64,000 nucleotides of DNA from Synechococcus sp. NB0720_010 (GTDB lineage: Bacteria > Cyanobacteriota > Cyanobacteriia > PCC-6307 > Cyanobiaceae): positions 1,862,045 through 1,926,044 of the forward strand of contig NZ_CP090898.1 of the NCBI RefSeq assembly GCF_023078835.1, read 5' to 3'. This document shows, in pieces, positions 37,087 to 45,561 of this stretch (the stretch's first letter is position 1; every line of letters begins with the position of its first letter). The position numbers and the translations under genes are program-made. The notes beneath the pieces are model-generated. The model had not been told where the DNA came from. It searched no databases and worked only from the letters and a program-made list of their open reading frames with translations.

Positions 37087-37124
37087 GCCCCCGGTTCCTT
37101 TCGAGGAATCGGGGGCATCGTTTT
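37087..37124 (+). terminator. Long UUCG hairpin with short T-tract
   Basis: A 13-bp stem: GCCCCCG/CGGGGGC below and GTTCCT/AGGAAT above (one G-T pair), closing a TTCG loop, then ATCGTTTTG. Read rightward it resembles a Rho-independent terminator. The leftward side has no T-run, so it does not serve the multicopper oxidase side. Confidence 0.65.
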
Positions 37125-37135
37125 GACTGGTGCCC

Positions 37136-38083
37136 TCAGCGTGATTGCGCGGCTCGGCTGAGATCCGGTTGGCGCATCAGCGCCAGGACTCCGACTAGGC
37201 AGGGGATGGCGAGGGTGCAGAGACGAAGCAGCAGCGTCACCGCCAGGGCCTGGGAGCGATCGGCCCCGTAGAGCATCGCCAGGCCAATCGAGGTGGCCTC
37301 ACTGGTGCCCAAACCTGCCGGCAGCAGCGAGATCACCCCGCCGAGGCCGGTCGCGGTGCGGATCACGGCGGTTTGGTGCAGGCTCAGCTCAACGCCCAGG
37401 GCGTGATACAGCGCCACCAGCAGGCCTGCCTCGATCATCCAGCAGACGCAGGCCAGCAGGGTGCCGGCGATCAGGGGCTTGGGTTTCATCAACTGGCGCA
37501 TCCGGCCCATGGCCAGCAGCGCTTCCCGCAGCAGCCGAATCAGGCCGTTCCAGCGTTGATGCAGGGGCAAACTCTCGAGCCAATGCTCCAGGCGCCGCAG
37601 GACCCGCGGGTGGGTCAACACCCAGCCACCGACCCCGAGGACCGCCAGGCCAATCAGCATGGCGATCCAGACCTGCTCCCCAAGGCCCCAGCTGAGCACC
37701 AGTAGCGCACTGGCGAGATCCGCCAGGCGCTCGGCCAAGGTGATGCCCACACCCACGGTCAGCGGGAAGCCGTGGCGCCGCTGCAGCCAGAGGCCGCGCA
37801 CCGCCTCGCCGCTGCGGCCGGGGGCTGCAATCAAGGCCAGGCCTGCGGCGTAGATCTTTGCGGCGGGTTTCAGGGACAGGGGAAAGCCCAGTTGGCGCAG
37901 GTAATAGGACCAGCGCCCGATCAGCACCAGATGGCTACCCAGGCAGATGGCGGGCGCCAGGATCCACCAGCGCCAGTGCAGTTGCCCCAGGGTCGCGCTG
38001 ACCTCCTGGATTCCAAAGGCCGTGGTCAGTCCGAGGTAAATCGCTAGGGCTGCGACCAACCCAAAGAGCCAACGGCGCCGCAT
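37136..38083 (-). CDS. YbhN / lysylphosphatidylglycerol synthase TM-domain family protein
   Basis: A 315-residue membrane protein of the UPF0104/YbhN family with about seven or eight helices. Family stretches are AAPGRSGEAVRGLWL and TATGLGGVISLLPAGLGTSE. Such proteins are proposed lipid flippases or aminoacyl-lipid transfer partners; the tRNA-dependent synthase half of MprF is absent. I start at ATG 38083, which overlaps the stop of the upstream gene by ATGA. An earlier in-frame start (38122) would overlap much more. Confidence 0.85.
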   Translation of the reverse strand: MRRRWLFGLVAALAIYLGLTTAFGIQEVSATLGQLHWRWWILAPAICLGSHLVLIGRWSYYLRQLGFPLSLKPAAKIYAAGLALIAAPGRSGEAVRGLWLQRRHGFPLTVGVGITLAERLADLASALLVLSWGLGEQVWIAMLIGLAVLGVGGWVLTHPRVLRRLEHWLESLPLHQRWNGLIRLLREALLAMGRMRQLMKPKPLIAGTLLACVCWMIEAGLLVALYHALGVELSLHQTAVIRTATGLGGVISLLPAGLGTSEATSIGLAMLYGADRSQALAVTLLLRLCTLAIPCLVGVLALMRQPDLSRAAQSR

Positions 38084-39477
38084 CAGGGAATGAACCGCAA
38101 CTTGCGGGCGGCATAGAGACACATCTGACCCAGGATCAGGCCTTCTTTGACGTGGGCGATGTTCGAGCTCCCGTAGCTGCGCTCTTGGTAGCGAACTGGG
38201 ACCTCCACGATCTTCAGGTTCAACTTGCTGGCGCCAAACAGCAGGTCAAAGTCTCCAAAGGGGTCGAAGTCACCGAAGTAACTGCGACCGGCCTTGAGCC
38301 GTTCGTAGTCGTCCTTCCAGATCACCTTCGTGCCGCAGAGGGTGTCCTTGAGCCGTTGACGCAGCAACCAGGAGAAGGCGGCGGCAAAAAAGCGGTTGGC
38401 TGCCGTGTTCAGCGGTGGCATCGCCTCCCAGCTGCGGGGGTAGACCAGGCGGCAGCCGTTGACGAACTCCCCGCGTCCATCGGCCATGGCCTGGGCGAAG
38501 CGCGGCAGATCCTCCGGCCTGACGGTCAGATCGGCATCGAGGATCATCAGCACATCCCCCTCGGCCTGATCAAAGCCCAGCCAGACCGCATCGGCTTTGC
38601 CCTTGCCGGTCTGGCGGAATTTCTTCAGGCGCATCGGGCCTTGGTAGGTCGCGCAGACCCGCTCGATCTCCTCCCAGGTGTTGTCGGAGGAATGCCCCTC
38701 GACAAAGATCACCTCGGTGAAGCGGCCCAGTTCCGGCAACCGCTCAATCGCCGGTGCGATGTTTCCGGCTTCGTTGCGGGCCGGGATGACCACGCTGACG
38801 CTGGGGTTCTGGCGCTGCTGACGGGCCGGCCGGGCCACCATCCAATGGGTCAGCCCCAGGTTGTCGATCAGCGGCAGTTGGCTCAGCCAACGGTTCGCCA
38901 AGGGGGTGATCAAGGGAATCTGGCGCGGGACCAAGCAGCGCTGGCCCTCTTTGAGCACCTCCCAGCTCGCAAGATCCAGCAGGTTGCGGACGTCGTTGGG
39001 GGTCAGCCAGCTCTCGGGCGGTTGCGGTTGCCGTTGACCCAGGCGCTCGGCGGTCTTCAGTAGCGGTTGCCAGAGCCAATTGTGGAAACTCACCACCAGG
39101 CGTGTACGCGGGTGGCAAAAGGCCTCGAGCCGCTCCAGCACTCCTTGCACGTCCTGCAGCGTGTTCAGGGTGTTCGGCAGCAGGATCACATCGAACGGCT
39201 GGGTTTCGCCGATGGACGCCGGGGTCATCGTCTCGGCGTTGGTCGCCAGGATCCGGAGCTCCGGGTGCCGCTCGCGGGCAACAGCGGCGACATCTGGATC
39301 CAGCTCGATGCCCACCCCATGGGCCGGTTGCAGATGGGCCAGCAGATCGCCGCTGCCGCAGCCCACCTCCAGCACCCGCAGGCCCGGTGGCACCAGCAGT
39401 TGGTGCAGACGCTCCAGGTCGGCGTAATAGGTGCGGTTGCGCTGGCGGAAGTGGATCTGCTGGCTCGGGGCGGTCAT
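38083..39477 (-). CDS. Fusion of SAM-dependent methyltransferase and family 2 glycosyltransferase
   Basis: A 464-residue two-domain protein. The N-terminal half (about 1-220) is a class I methyltransferase with motif I LRVLEVGCGSGDLLAHL and FDVILLPNTLNTLQDV. The C-terminal half (about 225-464) is a GT2 enzyme of the dolichol-phosphate-mannose synthase type: VSVVIPARNEAGNIAPAIER, the DxD site in DVLMILDADLTVRPEDL, and the acceptor region CGTKVIWKDDYERL. It probably glycosylates a polyprenyl phosphate, feeding the GT39 enzymes encoded just upstream. It overlaps both neighbours by ATGA. Confidence 0.88.
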   Translation of the reverse strand: MTAPSQQIHFRQRNRTYYADLERLHQLLVPPGLRVLEVGCGSGDLLAHLQPAHGVGIELDPDVAAVARERHPELRILATNAETMTPASIGETQPFDVILLPNTLNTLQDVQGVLERLEAFCHPRTRLVVSFHNWLWQPLLKTAERLGQRQPQPPESWLTPNDVRNLLDLASWEVLKEGQRCLVPRQIPLITPLANRWLSQLPLIDNLGLTHWMVARPARQQRQNPSVSVVIPARNEAGNIAPAIERLPELGRFTEVIFVEGHSSDNTWEEIERVCATYQGPMRLKKFRQTGKGKADAVWLGFDQAEGDVLMILDADLTVRPEDLPRFAQAMADGRGEFVNGCRLVYPRSWEAMPPLNTAANRFFAAAFSWLLRQRLKDTLCGTKVIWKDDYERLKAGRSYFGDFDPFGDFDLLFGASKLNLKIVEVPVRYQERSYGSSNIAHVKEGLILGQMCLYAARKLRFIP

Positions 39478-41870
39478 GAACGAAGCAGGTGGAGGGTCTG
39501 GGGCAGATCCAGGCGCAGGGCACTGGCCACGATGCGCAGGGTGCGCAGGGTGGAGTTGTTGGGGCTCATCTTCGCTGCTTGATCCAGCGCGACCTGCGCT
39601 TGGGCGGGCCGAAAGCGATAAAGCTCCACGACTCCAAGCCCCAGCAGTGCATTCGGATTGGAGGGATCCAGGGCCTTGATCTGGGTCAAGGTCTGCGCCG
39701 CATCGTCGGCGTGGCGCTGCAGGGCCTGGGCTAGAGCCAGGCTGTAGAGGTCGTTCAGGTCACCGGGATCGTCCTGGAGCCGGGCCCGCAGGATCGTCTC
39801 GGCGTCGCTCAAATAGACCTGCTCCGGGTCGCTTTGGTTGAGCTGTCCGACCTTGGAGAAGAGGCTGTCCAGTTCGCCGCGGCGCAGTTGTCCCCCCAGC
39901 TGACGCAGCAGGGCGACGCGGTTGGCCGTGCGTTCACCGGGATCGCCCTGCCTGGGTTGGAGCAGCACTGCTTGATCGGCCGGCAGCTGGACGGCCTGCC
40001 GCTGGCCATTGGCCTTCAGCAGTTGCAGCTCAGCGCTCCAGGCCCCGTCGCTGTTGGCACCGTCACTCAGGGCCAGCTGTTGCTGAACTTCGAGGCATCC
40101 CTTGGGTAAGCGCAGCAGGCCCTGGCCCAGGGCCTGGTCGGCTTCGAGCCGTTGCTCCCCTTGGCGCAGGGTCAGCAGCAGCTTGGATCCCTGCAGGGTG
40201 GCGCTGGGCCCTGAGACCCGGACATCCAGGCCACCTGGAATCGCCGTGATCGAGCCGCTGAGCTTGGCCGGGCAGCTGATCGCTGCGGTGCGCACGCTCA
40301 GTTGCTTGCGGCGCAGCAGTTGCGCCTGGCTGCCATCGGGCAGGGGCCAGCTGCCCACCTGCTCGAAGTGGGGCGAGTTCTGCAGCAGTTCGCTTTGGCG
40401 GGCCTGCCGCTCATCGCTCATCACCCCCTGGTCTCCGCCTTTGCGGAGGAACCAGTCGAAGTTGCTGAGTTCTTCCTCCAGTCGCTCCTTGGGGGCCACG
40501 GTCTGGCGGGCGGCCAGGCGGAACTGCTGGCGCCGTCCCTCGGCTTCGAGGTTGAAGGCGTTGAGGCCTTCACTGTCCGGGAGCACCGCCAGGGTCGAGA
40601 GCTGATTGGGGCTGGTGCTGCGGACGCGGGCCACGATCGCCTCGATGGGCCAGCCCCCCTGGGGGTTGGGGCGGTGGGGCGGAAAGCTGCTGAGCTTGGG
40701 TCCCCAGCCGAATTGGCTCCAGAGCGCCCCCAGCAGCGCGACCAGCACCAGCGCCCCCTGCCAAAGGGGTGCCCAGCGGCGCTCGACGCTGGCGACGATC
40801 AAGGCCAAGGCAATGGCCAGCTGCGGCAGCAGGGGCAGGACGAAGCGGAAGTCCTTGCTGGTCATCAGGATGCAGATCAGCAGTCCCCCCAGGGGAAAGC
40901 TCAGCCACCAGATCAGCCAGGTCTTGTCTGGGTGGAGTTGCGGTCTGCGCTCCACCAGCGCGATGACTCCGCCCACCAGCACCAGCGCCGTCAGGCTGCT
41001 GCCCAGCATTGCCGGCAGCAATTTCAGGTAGTAGAGCCAACCCTCCAGGCTGTTGGCCTCCAGGCCGTCCTGGTAGGCGACCCCCCACTGGCGGGCCTTG
41101 TTGATGGTGCTCAGGATGGTCAGCCAGTTCTGGCTGAACCAGGGCCAGACCAGGAGCCAGGCGATGACGCTGGCCGTGGCGCCGTGCAGCAAAGGCCGCC
41201 ATTGGCCGCGCCGCGCCGCGCGCAGGCCCCCGATCAGGAACAGCAGCAGGGGGAGCCAGAGCAGCACCAAGCCCGTCGGCCGGGTCAGGGCCACCAGCCC
41301 CAGTCCGATTCCGCTGAGGACGGTCCAGAGCCAGCGACGGCCGGCTACAAACCAGCGCCGCTGGCTCAGGATCCACCAGCTGCCGGTCATGACCGCCGTC
41401 AGGCTCAGGTCGATCAGGTAGTCGGTGCGTTGATTCAGCAGGGCCGGGGCTGTCGCCACAAACAGGGCGGCCCAGAGCCCCGCGTGGCGGCTGTGCAGTT
41501 GCCGGCCTTGGCCGTAGCAGCTCAGCAGCAGGATCCCGTTGAAGACGGCGCCGGAGGCCATAGCACTGCTGAAGCTCGGGCCGAGCAGCTGCAGAACGGG
41601 TGCACTGAGCACGTAGGTCAGCGGGCCGCGGTAGCTGGGGGCCTGGGCCCAGAGGCTGTGCCACCAGTCCCCGCTCCAGGGGGCCGGCTGGCTCAGGACC
41701 TGCCAGACCCCCAGGGCACGGCTGAGGTGATCGCCTTGGTCCCAGGCCGGCGGGGCCTGGTGCTGCTGAATCCAAAGGCCGTCCAGCAGCAGGCAGAGCA
41801 GCCACAGGGCCAGCAGCAGCAGGCCATCGCGCCGGTTCAGTTGCCGCTGGGGCTGCGTACCAAGGTCCAT
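39474..41870 (-). CDS. GT39/ArnT-like membrane glycosyltransferase with C-terminal TPR domain
   Basis: A 798-residue protein. About 11-12 membrane helices fill the first 420 residues, typical of polyprenyl-phosphate-sugar-dependent transferases. The first loop carries AWDQGDHLSRALGVW, the region of the catalytic acids. A non-membrane part of about 270 residues follows, then TPR-like repeats at the C-terminus (DLYSLALAQALQRHADDAAQ, ALLGLGVVELYRFRPAQAQV). It likely transfers a lipid-linked sugar to an envelope target on the periplasmic side. It overlaps the second GT39 gene by 34 bp. Confidence 0.8.
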   Translation of the reverse strand: MDLGTQPQRQLNRRDGLLLLALWLLCLLLDGLWIQQHQAPPAWDQGDHLSRALGVWQVLSQPAPWSGDWWHSLWAQAPSYRGPLTYVLSAPVLQLLGPSFSSAMASGAVFNGILLLSCYGQGRQLHSRHAGLWAALFVATAPALLNQRTDYLIDLSLTAVMTGSWWILSQRRWFVAGRRWLWTVLSGIGLGLVALTRPTGLVLLWLPLLLFLIGGLRAARRGQWRPLLHGATASVIAWLLVWPWFSQNWLTILSTINKARQWGVAYQDGLEANSLEGWLYYLKLLPAMLGSSLTALVLVGGVIALVERRPQLHPDKTWLIWWLSFPLGGLLICILMTSKDFRFVLPLLPQLAIALALIVASVERRWAPLWQGALVLVALLGALWSQFGWGPKLSSFPPHRPNPQGGWPIEAIVARVRSTSPNQLSTLAVLPDSEGLNAFNLEAEGRRQQFRLAARQTVAPKERLEEELSNFDWFLRKGGDQGVMSDERQARQSELLQNSPHFEQVGSWPLPDGSQAQLLRRKQLSVRTAAISCPAKLSGSITAIPGGLDVRVSGPSATLQGSKLLLTLRQGEQRLEADQALGQGLLRLPKGCLEVQQQLALSDGANSDGAWSAELQLLKANGQRQAVQLPADQAVLLQPRQGDPGERTANRVALLRQLGGQLRRGELDSLFSKVGQLNQSDPEQVYLSDAETILRARLQDDPGDLNDLYSLALAQALQRHADDAAQTLTQIKALDPSNPNALLGLGVVELYRFRPAQAQVALDQAAKMSPNNSTLRTLRIVASALRLDLPQTLHLLRS

Positions 41871-43435
41871 GGGGCCAGATCATCGCCCGAGGCCAGGGGG
41901 ATCAGCTCGCGATTGGCGGAATCCTGCAGGGCCGCTGTCTCAATCCAGGCCAAGCGGCCTGGCTCCAGCGCCGCCGCGCTCTCCACCTTTGCTCCCAACT
42001 GTGGTGTCCCCAGGGCCAGCAGGATCAGCTGGGCATGGGCCTCGCCGCTCAGGGGGCTGCCGCTGATGACCGCGACCGGTTCTGCGGCCAGCAGCGGTTG
42101 GATCGCGCCATCGCTGAGGGCCTGGCGCAGCGCTGGAGAACGATCGCTGAACAGGCCCCCCTGCACCAGCAGGCTCAGGGCCAGCCAGGGGCCGATCAAC
42201 ACGGCGGCCAGGACGCGTTTCGGGGTCCGTTGCTGGGGCAGCATCGCCCAGCTCAGGCCCAGGGCCAGGGCCGCCAGACCCAGCAGCGCTGGCGCCAGGG
42301 GCGGGATCTCGACTTGGAGCAGGTTTCCGGGGAGCAGCACCAGCGCCCCGGCCAGGCAGAGCAACAGCCCAAGGCCCGCGACGCTCCAGGCGATGGCCCG
42401 CGGCCGGGCGATGCCGGATTGCGCGAACAGCCGCAGGCCGCTGGCGGCCCAGATCGCCAGAAAGGGCGTGAGCTGCAGGCCGTAGTAGGGCGTCTTGGTG
42501 CGGAAGCAACTCAGCAGCAGCAGTAGACCGAGCGGATAGATCAGCAGCAGCAGCCCCTGCTCCGAGCGCCAGCGCCTCATGCCCCAGACCAGCCCGGCGA
42601 GTGCCACCAGGCTCCAGGGCGCGCAGTTGGCTGGGATGTTCCAGAAGTAATAGAGGGGACCGGCGCTGTAGACGTCGCTTTCCGAGAGGAACAGCAGCTT
42701 GTCCAGCAGTCCTCCGACGACGCCAGCCCCGTAGTGCTGCAGGCTCAGGCCTAGCCAGAGCCCGACGGGCAGCCAGCCCAGCAGAAGCCCGGACCAGAAG
42801 GCGGCTGAGCGCAGCAGGACACGCCGCCGCAACAGCAGGAAGGGCAGCAGGGCCAGCACCGGTAGGGCGACCATGAAGCCCTTGATCAAAAAGGCGGGTC
42901 CCAGCCAGGCCCCCGCGGCGAAGCTCCAGCCGCGGGACCGTTTGTCTGCTCGAAGCAGGGCCAGGCCCCCCAGCAGTTCGAGCGCCAGTAGGGGCATGTC
43001 CTGGCTGGCCAGGTGGGCGTAGTTAATAAAAAGTGGTGTGAGCGCCAGCACGGCGGCACTGAGCCAGCCCAGTCCTGGGCCCAGCAGGCGATGGGCCAGG
43101 CCTGCGGTGAACACCAGAGCCAGGGCAGCCGCGAGCAGGGAGGGCAGGTGCGCGGCCCAGCTGCTGGCACCGAAAAGCTGCTGGCTGCTGGCGATCAGCC
43201 ACTGCAAACCGACCGTGCGATCAAACAGCGGTTGATCCCACCAGAGGGGCGCGAGCCACTGGCCGCTCTCTTGGATCCAGCGGGCCTGGAGGGCGTAGTA
43301 GCCCTCGTCATGGGCCAGGTAGCTGCGGGGCGCAATGCTCAGCAGCAGCGGCATAAACGGCAAAGTGCGCCAGCACAAAAAGAGTGCGTTGGTATACGAA
43401 AACAACCCTGCTTTGTATCTCTTGTTACTAGTCAT
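41837..43435 (-). CDS. GT39/ArnT-like membrane glycosyltransferase
   Basis: About 532 residues from ATG 43435 (MTSNKRYKAGLFSYTNALFL). Many membrane helices follow. The first loop reads APRSYLAHDEGYYALQARW, whose acidic pair is the ArnT/PMT catalytic site, and the later loop has RTKTPYYGLQLTPFLAIW. It probably adds a lipid-linked sugar to lipid or protein in the periplasm. It heads the four-gene operon down to the YbhN-like gene. The extended start at 43450 is also possible. Confidence 0.85.
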   Translation of the reverse strand: MTSNKRYKAGLFSYTNALFLCWRTLPFMPLLLSIAPRSYLAHDEGYYALQARWIQESGQWLAPLWWDQPLFDRTVGLQWLIASSQQLFGASSWAAHLPSLLAAALALVFTAGLAHRLLGPGLGWLSAAVLALTPLFINYAHLASQDMPLLALELLGGLALLRADKRSRGWSFAAGAWLGPAFLIKGFMVALPVLALLPFLLLRRRVLLRSAAFWSGLLLGWLPVGLWLGLSLQHYGAGVVGGLLDKLLFLSESDVYSAGPLYYFWNIPANCAPWSLVALAGLVWGMRRWRSEQGLLLLIYPLGLLLLLSCFRTKTPYYGLQLTPFLAIWAASGLRLFAQSGIARPRAIAWSVAGLGLLLCLAGALVLLPGNLLQVEIPPLAPALLGLAALALGLSWAMLPQQRTPKRVLAAVLIGPWLALSLLVQGGLFSDRSPALRQALSDGAIQPLLAAEPVAVISGSPLSGEAHAQLILLALGTPQLGAKVESAAALEPGRLAWIETAALQDSANRELIPLASGDDLAPWTLVRSPSGN

Positions 43436-43533
43436 TGCAGGTTGTGGCACACCCGATGTTTCTGGCTAGGGGGTCGGTTCCACATCATCGCCGGGGGCCT
43501 TGTGCCCTTCTCCTCGTTTTGGTGTGAGGACCA

Positions 43534-45321
43534 ATGAAACTGTTCCAGAAGCTTCTTCTGGCGCCTGCAGCTCTGGGCCTTCTGGCTCCCGTTGCTGCAA
43601 ACGCCGCTGACGTCAACATCGCTGGCCTGAGCCAGTACGGCACCGAAGAGCAGGTGACTTCGATCACCCAGTTCTCCGACGTGCAGCCCACCGACTGGGC
43701 CTATCAGGCACTGAGCAACCTGATCGAGCGCTACGGCTGCGTCGCTGGCTACCCCAACGGCACCTACCGCGGCAACCGTGCGATGACCCGCTATGAAGCG
43801 GCCGCACTGCTGAACGCTTGCCTCGACCGGATCACTGAGGTGACCGACGAGCTGAAGCGCCTGATGAAGGAATTCGAGCGTGAGCTGGCTGTGCTCCGCG
43901 GCCGCGTGGACGGCCTCGAGGCCCGCGTGGGCGAACTGGAAGCAACCCAGTTCTCCACCACCACCAAGCTGCGTGGTCTGGCCACCTTCGTGGTGGGCGG
44001 TAACAGCTTCAGCGGCACCCAGTACGGCAATCCTGTCAACACTGTGACCCTGCCTGGTGGTGTGGGTGGCTTCGGCACTGCTCCGGGAATCGTCACTCCA
44101 ACTGCTTCTTCTGGGTTGACCGCTGACGGCCTGCCTATGAATCCCAACCAGGCAAATGCTGTCCTGGGGATTCCTAACTCTCAGTCGAACCGTCGCACCC
44201 TTGGCGCAACGACTTTTAACTACGACGTCCGCCTGATTCTGGACTCCAGCTTCACGGGCAGCGATCTTCTTCGCACCGTCCTGCGTGCCGGCAACTTCCT
44301 CGGGGCTAACGGCTCTGCTTACGGACAAGGTTTGACCTTCCTCGAAACTGCGTTTGAGGAGCCCGCTGGTGACAACGTTGTCGGCATCAACCGACTTTTT
44401 TATAACTTCCCAGTTGGGAAGAGCTTCAGTGTCACGGTCGGTCCGCGAGTCCGCGTTGATGATGCTGGCATGCTCGGCATGTGGCCCAGCGTCTATCCCG
44501 CTGACACGGTCCTCGACTTCTTCACTTATGCAGGCTCGCCTGGCGCTTACAACCTGAATGGTTTCGGCGGTGGTGCTGGTCTCACCTACAGCGACGTTCT
44601 CGGTGCCAAGGGCGTGACCCTCAGCACCAACTACGTCTCCTCTAACGCTGGTGACGGCAACCCCAATAACGGCGGACTCATGACTGAGGGGTCCTCCTCG
44701 GCATCCGTTACTCAGTTGGCCTATACCGGGGGTAAGTTCCCCGTGATTGGTGGTAGCGCCTGGGGTCTGGCAGCTGCATACACCTATGCCCAAAACATGG
44801 GTCTTCCTTCAGGCACGATTCTCGCTACGAGGTTCGGAACTGCAGGTAGCAATAACAGTGTCGGTATCAGCGGATACTGGGTCCCCGAGAACACCGGTTG
44901 GATTCCTTCGGTCAGCACTGGTTGGGGCACCACCGCTAGTGAGTCATCGACCATCTGGAACAACACCAAATGGGCTCGAAGCAACTCTTGGTACCTTGGT
45001 CTCCAGTGGCCTGACACCTTCGTGAAGGGCAATGACCTTGGCATGGCCGTTGGTCAGGCTCCCTTCATGACGACCAACGGTGGTGGTAACAGCACCGATG
45101 GTTATGCCAAGGTCGCGGGTACTAACGGCAACCTCGACTCCAACTACATGTGGGAGTGGTGGTACAAGTTCCAGGTGACCGACAACATCACCGTGACCCC
45201 GGCTCTGTACTACATCCAGAACTACGACGGTCAGATCGGCAAGATCAACATCAGCAATGGCCAATACAATGCTTCCAGCAATGTGTTCGGCGGCCTGCTG
45301 AAGACCACCTTCAAGTTCTGA
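43534..45321 (+). CDS. SLH-domain outer membrane porin, copy 1 (OprB/Som type)
   Basis: A 595-residue porin. The signal peptide is residues 1-24 (LLAPVAANA, cut before ADVN). The SLH domain (about 44-105, QFSDVQPTDWAYQALSNLIE and NGTYRGNRAMTRYEAAALLN) binds the peptidoglycan-linked polymer. A short coiled coil (about 105-136) acts as a periplasmic spacer. The rest is a beta-barrel ending in LLKTTFKF with the terminal Phe that marks outer-membrane insertion. It likely passes small solutes or ions. It has its own terminator. Confidence 0.93.
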   Translation: MKLFQKLLLAPAALGLLAPVAANAADVNIAGLSQYGTEEQVTSITQFSDVQPTDWAYQALSNLIERYGCVAGYPNGTYRGNRAMTRYEAAALLNACLDRITEVTDELKRLMKEFERELAVLRGRVDGLEARVGELEATQFSTTTKLRGLATFVVGGNSFSGTQYGNPVNTVTLPGGVGGFGTAPGIVTPTASSGLTADGLPMNPNQANAVLGIPNSQSNRRTLGATTFNYDVRLILDSSFTGSDLLRTVLRAGNFLGANGSAYGQGLTFLETAFEEPAGDNVVGINRLFYNFPVGKSFSVTVGPRVRVDDAGMLGMWPSVYPADTVLDFFTYAGSPGAYNLNGFGGGAGLTYSDVLGAKGVTLSTNYVSSNAGDGNPNNGGLMTEGSSSASVTQLAYTGGKFPVIGGSAWGLAAAYTYAQNMGLPSGTILATRFGTAGSNNSVGISGYWVPENTGWIPSVSTGWGTTASESSTIWNNTKWARSNSWYLGLQWPDTFVKGNDLGMAVGQAPFMTTNGGGNSTDGYAKVAGTNGNLDSNYMWEWWYKFQVTDNITVTPALYYIQNYDGQIGKINISNGQYNASSNVFGGLLKTTFKF

Positions 45322-45366
45322 TCCAGAACGCTTAGCGGCCACTCCTCACGCACTTGGCCTCTTCGA

Positions 45367-45390
45367 CCCCGGCTTCGGCCGGGGTTTTTT
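45367..45390 (+). terminator. Terminator after porin copy 1
   Basis: Stem CCCCGGC / GCCGGGG with a TTCG loop and six T's, 46 bp after the stop. Confidence 0.92.
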
Positions 45391-45561
45391 CATGGCAATT
45401 GATCTTTGAGCGCTACAGCACATTGCGGGCCCATGAGGGGTGTGTCTCGATACAGGGCGGAGCAGTGACTGGCACATTCCCTGTTCATGGGAATCCGTTT
45501 GTCGGCCATTTTGTGCTCGCGATCACATTTGGTCGTATTCCTCGTTTTGGTGTGAGGACCA
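45391..45561. promoter_or_regulatory. Upstream region of porin copy 2
   Basis: 171 bp between terminator 1 and the second porin start. It ends in the shared leader. An inverted repeat ATTCCC (45476-45481) with GGGAAT (45489-45494) is the only other symmetry noted. Its sequence is unlike the upstream region of copy 3, so the copies may be regulated separately. Confidence 0.45.

Larger units (their letters stand above)
36879..37124 (+). ncRNA. Candidate structured small RNA or short mRNA
   Basis: The 5' end is a guess from the TAGGAT box; the 3' end is set by the hairpin at 37087-37116. The RNA would be about 245 nt with several GC-rich stems. It matches none of tmRNA, SRP RNA, RNase P or 6S RNA as far as I can read. 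It could be regulatory, or it could serve only to express the 17-residue peptide. Confidence 0.35.
36785..37135. other. 351-bp intergenic region with structured-RNA character
   Basis: Between the multicopper oxidase start and the YbhN-like stop. It contains a possible promoter part near 36867 (TAGGAT), a CTTCGG hairpin near 36910-36918, a repeated TTGCCGG at 36927 and 36939, a strong AGGAGG ribosome site with a 17-codon ORF, a TCCGC/GCGGA hairpin (37061-37076) and a large UUCG terminator-like hairpin. All of this points to rightward transcription of a short RNA. Confidence 0.5.

Noticed and set aside
40302-42485. A 727-codon open frame on the plus strand opposite the GT39 genes.
   Set aside because: Its translation is Gln/Pro/Gly-rich low complexity typical of the complement of a GC-rich gene; the opposite strand has coherent membrane proteins.
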